A stretch of DNA of 64,000 bases from Panorpa germanica (taxonomy: Eukaryota; Arthropoda; Insecta; Mecoptera; Panorpidae): assembly GCA_963678705.1 (NCBI GenBank), contig OY783213.1, positions 9,614,451 through 9,678,450 of the forward strand, written 5' to 3'. The translations under genes were made by a program, and so were the position numbers. This document shows positions 22,746 through 32,478 of this stretch, in pieces (position 1 is the stretch's first letter; each line of letters starts with the position of its first letter). The notes under the pieces were generated by a model that had not been told where the DNA came from, did no database searches, and worked only from the letters and a program-made list of their open reading frames with translations.

Positions 22746-24639
22746 ATTTTCCCATAACCTCTTATATCTTGTATCGGGTAAACTCTAGTTATTTTATAGT
22801 TATTCTAAAACCCAATAATCCTTAATTATGACTTCTTCAGCTTTTATTATCCTTATGAAGTTTAAAAAGTTCTATGAATATGTTAATCCGCAAGTGGTTT
22901 TATTTTAATTTTTTTTTCTATATTGCTTTTACAACCTTCTTGCTTATGTATGTCAAGATTTATTTTTAAAAAGCAGTAAAATAGACCACAAAACATTGTA
23001 TATTATGTAAAAGTGTTTAACGGAGTAACATATATCAAACTATTGTATTAGCAAATATTTTAATTCCATTTTAAATTTATTTAACTATATTCTAATAATA
23101 TTTATTAAAAATATGTTATATAGATTACCAATAATATGTTGCCTAAAATCAGTTATGGACAAAAGAACAAACAAACCTTACAATTTTAGCATTTGTCTTT
23201 AATTGAACCTAAAGATGCCCTAACACTATCGGTAGCTATGCCATCGTTAATTTATTTATACTTATAACACATTAAATACTAAAAGAAACGTAATATGTTT
23301 TATTCAGTTCTATTTATACTTCTTTATTAACATCTTGTTCCACTTTATCGTGATTTTTAACCAATAAAACTTTGCTTGCAGCTGCAACATTAATTTTACT
23401 TATAATTAATTCTAATTAATAAATAAAAATCTATTCATATAACAAAATGTTATTAATAATTGTAAATTGCATTTAAACATTTATTAGCATGCAGTAAATA
23501 TATTAGATTGTATTGAATTAATTGTAAAAGTAAAATGGCGACTTGTTACTCACTTAAGGGGATCGTCTCCTAGGTGATATTTAATCTAAATCGTGTGTTC
23601 ATTAGATCCATTTTCTATCAAATATTTACTGTTTAGAAAATATTTTTTTGGTGAAATGTATTAAATAAAGATGAATAAATGATTTAATAATGAAAAAATT
23701 TTAAAAATTCGTATAGAACTAGTATAAATTAATTGCTAAAAAGTACCAATTTTTGCAATGTTTAAGGTGCTTTATTTTGCCCTTAAGGTTAGAATATTAA
23801 AAATTTGAACTTATTAACTCTTAGGTTTAACCTTACCCTTTAATACTTTATTATCTTTGATAATTTTCGACTCAGAATACCAAGTAGGAAATGTATTTTA
23901 GTAAGTCATGTTTTTGAATTATTTTATTCAATAAAATCACTTGCCTACATTTAGATGCGGTGAGGAATCGGGCAGAGGGGAAATGGTGGGGGTAATTTCA
24001 CAGACAGGTTAAAGCTGCTGATTTCTATGCATGTGTGCATACTGTTTGTGCGTATGAAGATTTTGTGTAGTATGCGTGTAGCTTATCTGGAGTATGCTAT
24101 GCTGTATGTTATCTCTCTAATTTATCAATAACATTTACAGGCTCTAAAGCTGGTGTCGTTCTAAGTTATTTAAGAAATTGAATAGCCCACATCTCTGATT
24201 CATTTTAACATACTAGCGTTCACCATGTCGCAAAGCGACGACTGTTCTATATTGTTGAGTTGAATACAATGTAATAACTCGTAATTTCATTTCAAATTTT
24301 TATTCCATCGTTAAACTGAAATATTTGGATATAATAATGAAGAGGCGTTCAATATTAAAAATATTTTTTCATATAACCTAAATATAAAAAAAAATATTTG
24401 TTTCAATTTATTTGTTTCATTTGTTTTATTTTGTTTTAAACTTACGCGTTTTTTGACAAACTTTTTTTTTTCAAAATTTAGGAATTTTTCTTTCGATTTC
24501 AAATGTAAAACCTTAGTAAAAACTATAATAAAACCTATGTATTATGTATAGAGAACAATAACAATTCTTGTAACATAAATTTGAACATGGTTCGAAGTAC
24601 AATATGCACAGGTCAAGGATAGCAATTAAAGACGGAAAT
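22746..24639. other. Non-coding stretch with one repeat fragment
   Basis: It is AT-rich with no recognisable gene. 23849-23940 is a second copy of part of repeat H (see 2305-2475). Confidence 0.5.
23849..23945 (+). repeat. Dispersed repeat H, copy 2 (left half)
   Basis: It aligns by eye with 2305-2402, sharing TTTATTA.CTTTGAT, AAGTCATGTTTTT and CAATAAAATCA. Confidence 0.5.
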
Positions 24640-25410
24640 CGATGAAAGAAGCTGACCAAGAGAAGCTAAACTGGCAATATCTGAAGTTAGTGTGGACACA
24701 GACTTTAATAACGGTGGTCGCTGATGGTGCTTGGGCGAAGAGGTCTTACAAACCTAGTTACAACTCTGTTATGAACAAAATACTACTAGTTACAACTCGG
24801 TTATAAAACTAGTTACAATCTGTAATGAATCATGATTCGTTTGATATAAAAATTGGGATCAATCTGCTAAGTCTATAAAAGCTGACATTATTGCAGAAGG
24901 TTTTAGCCGTAGTGTAGAAATGCATGGACCAAAATATAACAGATTAATTGGTGGCAACGACGTAGTGTCATATACCGAATATTTAAACATAACCTTTTGG
25001 TCCTAATCTACTGGTGGAAATGCTGCCGAATATTTTAATCCTATTGTTGCAAAATACATAGAGATTCAAGTGTTTCGTTGTAGATTTGTAGTTCGTTTAA
25101 AAATACTTCTCCGAATTTGGTTGACTTAGATCTAGTATTTTATTTTAACACACTTATATTACCCATATAATTAAGTAACAGAATCTATATGGTACAAAAT
25201 ATGGTTTTTCTTAATGATTTAAAATGGTAATATAAGTAAATTGTCGTTTTTAATTTACCAAACAAGAGTAAATAATACACTTCGTGGATCTTATGAAGCG
25301 AGGTATAATATAGCTGTTTCATCTTACGACAAAGGAAAAGAGCTGCACTGGTCATTGCATAAGGCACTACTTGATGAAAAACTGTCCAGAAAAGTATACG
25401 CAGAAATGTT
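24640..25410 (+). pseudogene. Mutator-like transposase pseudogene, N-terminal part
   Basis: Broken frames carry signature segments of the Mutator-like transposase domain found in insect transposon proteins that end in a YqaJ nuclease. These are REAKLAIS near 24660, ITVVADGAWAKRSYK at 24708-24752, KADIIAEGFSRSVEMHG at about 24877-24927 followed by KYNRLIGG, and GSYEARYNIAVSSYDKGKEL at about 25290-25340. Several stops and frame changes separate them, and a three-fold ACTAGTTACAA repeat (24755-24815) disrupts one segment. The protein would bind the ends of its element and cut DNA; this copy cannot be made. It continues at 26015 beyond a LINE-A insertion. The family call rests on remembered motif patterns. 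Confidence 0.72.
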
Positions 25411-25499
25411 CAAGTAGAAAATTTAGAGAAAATAAAAATATAGAACGAAGACGCTTAATATTCGCGGAAAGCAAAATTTTAAAGAAAATAAGAGAGGAT

Positions 25500-26010
25500 A
25501 GCATAAAGAATGGGGGGGAGGAGGTCCAAAAAAGAGAAAGGAGTACTTTGAAAGGAATGGAATGGTGATCGAGGAGGCAGAGAGGAGAAGAGAAGGTGGC
25601 GCAAGTGTGGAAGAGGAGCTAAGGAGAAGGGAGAAGAAGATACAACAGCAGGAGAGAATGGGAAAAATAGAAAAAAGTAACTACAATAAAAGATATAAAA
25701 GGTTATGGGAAAATAATGTGCCTCAGTACCTTATAGAAAAAGACATAAAAACACATAAGAAGAACAGCAAGGTTTAGATTGGGAAATGAGGAAAAAGGAA
25801 ACAGATACTGGGACAAGAGTGAGGAAAGAAAGTGTAGAATGTGCGGAGCGGAGGACGAAACACTGGAGCACATTAAGTTTGAGTGTAAGGAAAAAGTAGC
25901 GAGCGAAAGGAATATTGGCCAGCTATTTAAAGGGAGGCAGTGATGAAATGTATTAGAAATATAATACTGTAGATTGTAAAGCCGAAAGGCACACACAATT
26001 AATATATATA
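25500..26010 (+). mobile_element. LINE-A 3' fragment, copy 3, inserted in the transposase gene
   Basis: This is the best-preserved LINE-A copy. The frame 25562-25777 encodes a charged coiled segment (EEAERRREGG, KIQQQERMGKIEKSNYNKRY) typical of the C-terminal region of I/R1-type non-LTR ORF2 proteins. One frame change later, 25770-25943 encodes RFRLGNEEKGNRYW and a C-x2-C-x8-H-x4-C finger. The 3' end has GATTGTAAAGCCGAAAGGC and an AT-rich tail to about 26010. It is 5'-truncated, as is usual for LINEs. The left edge is approximate. It separates the two halves of a Mutator-like/YqaJ pseudogene, so it is younger than that gene. Confidence 0.78.
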
Positions 26011-26014
26011 ATAA

Positions 26015-26746
26015 CAAGAACAATTTAAAAAATCACTTTGTAAAACCTCAGTGGAGATAATTGAGCTTGAAAAGAATACAAAAGAGCAAAGTCGCAATAT
26101 CTTGTGGAAGCAAGAAAGATAGAAGCGACTAACATCATCTTCATTTGGTAAAGTTTGTAAAATGAGAAAGAAGACATCTTGTGCAAATTTAGTCAAAAAC
26201 CATCTTTATAGCACATTTGCTGGAAATAAAGCAACAAGATATGGTATAGAAAAAGAACCTGTGGCTAAAAATGATGTATCGAAGTTACTAAATTTAGAAA
26301 TAGCAGATGCAGGTTTATTTATTGACAAAAACTATCCATTTCTTGCAGCTAGTCCTGATGGACTAATAGGAGAAGATGGTTTAATAGAAATTAAATGTCC
26401 AGCTTCCAGTATGTTAACAGCAATTGCGGCAATTGAATCAAAGAAAGTAACATTTGGAACAATTGCAAATGGCTTGTTTAAATTAAAAAAAAATCATGAT
26501 TTTTACTATCAAATACAAAGGCAGCTACAAGTTACACAACGCAAATATTGTTTGTTTGTGTTTTGGACTCCTGTTGAAAAACCAATCAATATTCTCTATG
26601 AGAGAATTGAAAGAAATGAGAGATTTTGGGAAGAAGAAATGAAATCCAAATTATTATTTTTTTATAACGAATGCTTACTTCCCGAGATAGTAGACTCTCG
26701 ATACCTTCGAAATATGCCTATTCGAAATCCAGATCGTAATGGATAA
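26015..26746 (+). pseudogene. YqaJ-type nuclease domain, C-terminal part of the Mutator-like transposon gene
   Basis: The open frame from 26162 to 26746 (194 codons) is a PD-(D/E)XK nuclease of the YqaJ/lambda-exonuclease fold. Numbering from 26162, G28-I-E30 marks the first motif, SPDG (D66) the second and EIK (E76, K78) the third. YYQIQRQLQVT near 115-125 matches the Q-containing helix. The same frame is open upstream but contains a TAG at 26120-26122 just before RLTSSSFGK, the segment that begins this domain in relatives. The copy is therefore disabled, or translation would have to start internally at 26162, losing part of the fold. In relatives the nuclease is fused to the transposase seen at 24640-25410. 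The ends of the parent transposon were not identified. Confidence 0.8.
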
Positions 26747-26749
26747 TTT

Positions 26750-27363
26750 ATAATCAAGAAACCACAGTTTTATGTTTAGTTTTTATCAAATTAATAGGTT
26801 ATAAAAGTACATATATTTATATATGTATAATTTTAGAATATTAAAATTATTAAAAATTGTTACATTAAATTTTATTAGTTTTTTTTAATTATATTATAAT
26901 ATAATTTAATTAAATTGTTATATTTTTATTTATTCTTAGTGTAAAATTTTATGGTTCTTTTATTTTAATGTTGTGCAACACTGGAAATCTTAATTACGCT
27001 TACAAATAGTTTTTATCCCTGAGATAAGACTTTTTAGCCACGCCTACGCACTCGTCTTTCCCTTCTACACTTCTTAAAATGCTTTGTTTATTTTAAGTTC
27101 CTCTCTGAGGAGACGAGCGCCTTAACACGGTTGGTTATCGCACAATGGTCACAGCGATCCGTTTCCTTCACGGCTTCATTGCTGCCAAGGTGCTACATGT
27201 TGCGGTATAATGATATGGAGTTATGTCCTCCGTCTGCGATGAATGGAAGCAATTAGTAACGATGTAATAAAATATTGAAAACAAAGCAAAGCCTACGTTC
27301 GAGATGGGTTAATTATGTACTGTGATGTCTTGGAAGCATGGAGGAAATCATCTAATAAATTTT
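26750..27363. other. Non-coding stretch with repeat H fragment
   Basis: AT-rich 3' flank of the YqaJ pseudogene. 26990-27055 matches the right half of repeat H (2405-2475). 27100-27250 is GC-richer without a recognisable frame. Confidence 0.45.
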
Positions 27364-27875
27364 AAAGTATCATTCCCACTCACTGCTTTAATTTAATTTC
27401 GCATATGACAATATGCGAAGTCATTTACAGTACCATTTTTAATTTAATTTATTTTTAAGTTTTATTAGTTTTTTTTAGAACCTTACAAGGTCCAATGTTT
27501 TAAATTAAAAATATTAAATTAAGAAAAACTATATTACGAGTATATTATAGCTTCCAAAATAGACAATCTGTCAAAACGCATCAGAATTTATATTTAAAAG
27601 AAGTTTAACTCCAGTTTGTCAAAAATAAAGAAGTAAAAACAATTTGTATTACTAATTGTTATTAAAAACAACAATTTTAATTATTTCACCTTCAATTTTG
27701 TTCAACAGTCAAAATATATATTACTAAAGAGGTATGCGCACTAACTAAATTAACTAAACTCGAATTAAAACACGAATGTGACTAGGAATGCCTATTCTGA
27801 AAACCTGAAATCTAGATTAAAATATTAGATAAAAACATTAAATTAAATATCAAAAGAGTTAGTGGGAATGAAGCT
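27364..27875 (+). mobile_element. TIR element family M, copy 3
   Basis: This is the most complete copy. Its left end is AAAGTATCATTCCCACTCAC, and its reverse-complemented right end is AGCTTCATTCCCACTAACTC. It is about 512 bp long and shares the interior blocks of the other three copies. It carries no coding frame. Confidence 0.82.
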
Positions 27876-27905
27876 CAATTCAAAAGTTGAAACATTAAGT
27901 ATGGT

Positions 27906-28015
27906 ACACATACGTGCGACATACAACATTTGTTGTAAGAAGGAGTACAACACGTCCACACTAGTGCGACATGCAACTTAATACGTCGGAAGCTTTCATA
28001 TTTCGAACGAATTCC
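27906..28015 (+). repeat. Repeat F, copy 1
   Basis: It shares GCGACATA.AACATTTGTTGT, TCCACACTAGT.CGACAT and AATACGTCGGAA.CTTT with 40949-41070. It is short, non-coding and of unknown family; it sits right after copy 3 of family M. Confidence 0.65.
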
Positions 28016-30084
28016 TTCAACCTGCTTTAGAAATAAAACTATTTACAAAAAAGAAGTAATAAAACTCAGTTATTTAACAAGTGTGTAACAACAGTTTTAG
28101 TGGAACTCATCTCGTCCAAATTCAATCTCATTATTTTCTATTTCATCTGTATTGTTCTTCGATTTCAAATTGTATTTCCTTTGCAGTAGTGTTGTTTTCG
28201 AAAAGAGTCATACAATTTTTTTAACTTTTAATGGTTTATATTTCTCAATATGCTAATTCCTATCTAAAACCACCTACAAATTACGACAGAAGTAGGAAGC
28301 CTCCATTTTGAACTTTACACTTTTGCTTCCTTTATTTTATAACTGTATTTTCAACCTGACAAAAGTGTAGGTTGACTTCATGTTTCATCTCGTACACTTA
28401 AGCTTATTAATTCTGCTCATTATCATATGTTATTTTAGTTTTTTTGTTTTCCGCTTACATAGTACATTATATTATGTGTGTGTGTGTGTGTGTGTGTGTC
28501 ATGACGTCACAGTGTTGCTGTTATTAATGGTTCATGTTGTACTTGTATATATTAAAGGTTAAGGACCGTGTGAGATATATTTATATATTTCACTAGACCA
28601 AATTTTTTTTAGGTCAAATTTATTATTAAATATATGGTAATTTTTAATTAATACAATGCATGTATGGCCATTAAGCTGTGGCCTTGTGTATTTATAAACA
28701 ATTAGAACGTTACAATAGTCGAGCTCGTTTTTTGCTTTCATTTTTTCTTATTAAAGTTTTTTTTAAGTTATAATACTCTATGGGATTTTATTTTACCGAC
28801 AGTGTCTCAAATAAACTTATATTAAACCTTCAAAAGATTTTTTTGTTTTTGTTGATGCAAAATTCAGTGTAGAAAAATAGCTTATCAAGAGAAGTGGGAA
28901 CAATAGCACCCAAGCAAAGCAATGACTTGAATAGTGATTTTCTCCGATTAAGAAACAGTGCTTTTTCAAACCACGAAATTCAGATTTTTTCGTTGCTTTG
29001 AAAATTACAAAAGTATCTAAAAATCATATAGATCTGTCAATAGTGGCGCCATCTATACATTATTCATACATTACGTCACACAAAATTCCTGCTATTTTGA
29101 CCCCTCCCCCCCTCCGCCTTGCTACATTTCAATTAATAAAAAACAAAATTATATTACCCTTTACTTTTTTAATGAAATTACCTTTTTTCTTATATTTTAT
29201 ACTGTTTGTGACGTCACAACGCTTTTGACCCCTTAGGCAATAACCTGATTTACTAGAAATATTAAAAATGAATAAATCTTATGAGAGAGTGTACTTGTAA
29301 CATTTTGATTTGAAAGCACACGTGCTGTCTAAGCGTAACATGGCATCACGTGCATAAGTATATATACTGTGTAAGATCCACGTAATGTTTAGATGGTAAT
29401 AACACAGATTCATATACATAAATGCATTCATTTACATCAACATTTAGGTTAAGCGTCAAATTGCCTACAGATTTATCAAATAAAATAAAATAAAAACAAA
29501 ATGAAATTTTCGTCTAGTCACGCGACCAGCAGGCGAACAGAAAGCTCATTGGCTTGAAGCGACGCAAAGCGGAGCGACATCTTGATATTTAAGACGTTTA
29601 TTATTAACGGCTTCAGATTTTATGTGCTTCGTAGAATGGTTTCTTCTTACAGAAGTCAAAGAGTATTATAGCCTCTAGATGTTTTAAGATGTCACTCTAG
29701 ATTTCTAGAAATAGATTTTTATATCATTTTGAAATATATCTCTAAACTGATTTATTTTGAATTCAAATAAACATGTCTCTGTTGTTGGTGTCGGAGCGGA
29801 ACATACGGATTTACCAAATCGTTACGGTTTAATCTGCCTGCGTAGAAGACAAGATGGTCGTGATTTAGATGAAGAATTACGGCGTCCTTTGTGGGTTATG
29901 AAATGTCAGCTCAATAAACGACAAATAAATCATAATGTTTAGTTATTATAAATCATACACAAACCTTATCTAAAACAAACTACTTTAAACACAACATTCT
30001 AAAAATACGATATATGTAAATAATATTAATATAAGCGAAAAATATGACGAAAACTGTTTGCAGAGAACAGAAGCGTCTGAAGAC
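28016..30084. other. Non-coding stretch with one unassigned ORF
   Basis: No recognised gene. A 25-bp TG microsatellite lies at 28475-28499. The frame 29757-29942 (62 codons, plus, non-ATG start just after a TGA at 29748) encodes a charged peptide including RYGLICLRRRQDGRDLDEEL and is more codon-like than its surroundings. I see no splice sites to make it an exon and cannot name it. Confidence 0.4.
28475..28499. repeat. (TG)n microsatellite
   Basis: This is an uninterrupted 25-bp TG dinucleotide run. Confidence 0.95.
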
Positions 30085-30118
30085 TTAAGGAGGTACAGGA
30101 CGTACCTCCTTAAGTCTT
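30080..30118. repeat. Perfect 17-bp hairpin at the end of a TTAA element
   Basis: 30080-30096 (AAGACTTAAGGAGGTAC) is the exact inverse complement of 30102-30118, with a 5-base loop AGGAC. It lies at the left terminus of the element at 30085-30818, as though the end had been duplicated head to head. Confidence 0.9.
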
Positions 30119-30818
30119 AAAAGTTTATCTCTCGGTTATACGAAATGCAAAAACGAAGTACATAAGGAACGAGCAAATATTGGGACTGTACCTTTGAAAA
30201 TGAATTTTTCAATTCCCTATTAAACTGCTATTTGCTAGTTAAAATGATTTTTTTATGCATATAATAGTTTAATAAATGAAAAATTACCTATAATTAATAT
30301 CAAATTTATATTAATTCAATTTAAATTCAAATTAAATATTTTGAAAAAGGAATAATAAATTTGGCAACGCTGTAAATTTACGTGTGTTGACGCATGCGTG
30401 ATTTGGTTCTTCGACCAATAAATTGTTATATTTTATATAGCATTTATTCCGATTTTGAATTTTCCGCTCAAATTGGAATTTGCAACGTTGCTGGCTTATA
30501 ACCTACATTTACTGTTTCTTAAAGGTTTTATTTAAATATTTTTGTAAATAGGTATCCTTTTGATAATTTTCTTTTTGGCAATAGTTACAGAAAAGATTAT
30601 TTTATATACACCTAGTTTTTGAAAGCCGTGTCACCATTTTTTTATAGTTAAAAGTTATATTATGTGGTGAAATTGAGCTAAAAATTATGATTTGTATGGA
30701 AAATGACTATTTTTAATCATGTATAAAATTTTGAGACAGCGTATTTTAACTATTTGTATCGACCCTCCAAATTTCACAACGTTTTCATCATTTACGTTAA
30801 CCTCCTGTACCTCCTTAA
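30085..30818 (+). mobile_element. TTAA-flanked element family P, copy 1
   Basis: Both ends read TTAAGGAGGTACAGGA, inverted relative to each other, so the element is bounded by TTAA at 30085 and 30815. TTAA targeting suggests a piggyBac-type MITE. Outside the right TTAA the sequence CTAACTTTTGCGATAA is also present beyond the right end of copy 2, so the true inverted repeat may be longer than the part between the TTAA sites. The interior matches copy 2 in reverse (for example CACGCATGCGTCAACACACG on copy 2). No protein is encoded. Confidence 0.75.
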
Positions 30819-30835
30819 CTAACTTTTGCGATAAC

Positions 30836-32155
30836 TATGAGCAACTTGGTCTTAGCACTATAGTCAGTAAATGAAACTCTTTTCCAGTGAATCTAGGCTG
30901 ATTTATCGTATTGCAAATAATAGCAGACAAACAAGCCTTAGGACAATTTTGTATTTGTTGTAGAAAGATAGAGACAAGATCATATCCGCTAACCAGGAAA
31001 CGCAGACTCATGTATTATCTAACGTAATAATCCTTTTCCTAACGTTACGTTTTATTATTTACCGAAGTTTTACATAATTCTGTTACATTGTCATTAAATA
31101 AATTTAAAAAATATCTTACATATTAACTTAATATGTAAAATATAAAACCTTTTTTATCGTTAGAAATATACGCATTCGAAAGAGAAGGCTTTACGATGAC
31201 CAGCTGTCGGTCGATGTTGAGAAGTCCTCTATAAATTACGTGACACAAATTTCATAATTATTAAAGATGCGCCTGATAAACTAACTAACCATTATACATC
31301 GATATATAGTCCAAATCGCGAGAGTTCGCCGGCGACTTATACTTAAAAGAAGTTATAAGAGCGGTATAAATCTATGATACGATAATGAATTTTATCTTAT
31401 TCGCTTCTATATACATTATAGAAAAATGAGTAAGTCAGTGCTTTTTACTTATATCGGCAGTTTATACCCCACAACTTGTTTTAAGTATGAGTCGCCGTCG
31501 AACTCTCTTAATTTGAACTATAAAAATATATATCTAAAGAAAAGTGAAGTAAAGTCATCAGTAATTTTATCATACAACGTACATATTTGCAATTGTGTTT
31601 ATTGTTATTATAACGTATTTTAAATATTTAAACAAAATGCAGCGGTTCTAATCTCGAATTCTAATTATAGTGCTGTGTTATCTGGTTAGTTATTTTACAT
31701 GACCGTAACCGAGAGAAGTTTTGACACACATACCTGCAAGCATTCAGGAAACGGACTGCGTTAGCCTGCATAACAAACCTTTGTTTTTCTAAGGCATACA
31801 TAAATAAACAGAGCCTAATTAGGCAAAGTTCCACAAGTTAGGCACGAGTTAAGAACAAAAGTACTAGATTTTGTTATAGGAAGATGTATTAGCGAACTCC
31901 AATCGTCTATAGTTTTAGTACTAAATCTGACTGCGTGATTACTACCCATCTGTTTTTTAATCAAAACACAATTTTTATAGATAATTATTAATAAAGAAAT
32001 ACGCTTCTGCCGGGTTAGTTATGATAATATGGCCACAAGTACTTTTAATTAAAATTTAACAGTTTGCACAATGCGCCCTTGTCTGGTAAACGGCATTAAT
32101 TATCTCTTGCTCTTATTAATGTAAGATCGACTGCGTAATTACCACTGTTATGCCG
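30836..32155. other. Non-coding stretch
   Basis: AT-rich sequence with no recognisable gene. The frame at 31426-31623 is unassigned. Sequence near 31400-31520 shows short similarities to 51410-51450 and to about 255-290, probably from another dispersed repeat. Confidence 0.4.
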
Positions 32156-32478
32156 ATTTCACACCAGAGAGACAGTTTTGTTATCAAAGAACAAAACAAA
32201 ATCATGTTTTGTTTTATTTTAAAACAGTTCAGTTTTTCTAAAACAGACAGGTTTTGTTTTTAGTGTTTTTCTGTGTGTCCCATAAAAATTATAAACATGA
32301 TGAAGATGACAAGCGCAAATGTTCACTAAAAACAAAACTGTGTGTTTAAGCCAAGCAGACTAAAAAACAACAACAAACGTGTTTTCGACTTACCGACTCC
32401 AGATGGGAATATGTTTTGTTTACTAAAACAGCAACAAAACACAAAAATGTTTTAAGAATTGTCTCTTTGGTGTAAACG
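32156..32478. mobile_element. Small TIR element with AAAAC-rich interior
   Basis: The ends TTCACACCAGAGAGACA and, reverse-complemented, TTACACCAAAGAGACA form an imperfect terminal inverted repeat. The interior is full of TTTTGTTT and AAACAAAA blocks on both sides of a central segment, giving an overall foldback character. It is 320 bp with no coding frame. The superfamily is not assigned and no clear target duplication was found. Confidence 0.6.

Noticed and set aside
25703..26196. Minus-strand frames of 106 and 65 codons
   Set aside because: Opposite strand of LINE-A and of the YqaJ pseudogene, without motifs.
26162..26746. Phage or bacterial contamination suggested by a YqaJ recombinase
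   Set aside because: The domain is preceded by Mutator-like transposase segments, interrupted by an insect-type LINE and embedded in AT-rich repeat DNA, so it belongs to a eukaryotic transposon.
28475..28499. CRISPR-like or satellite repeat
   Set aside because: Simple TG dinucleotide run only.
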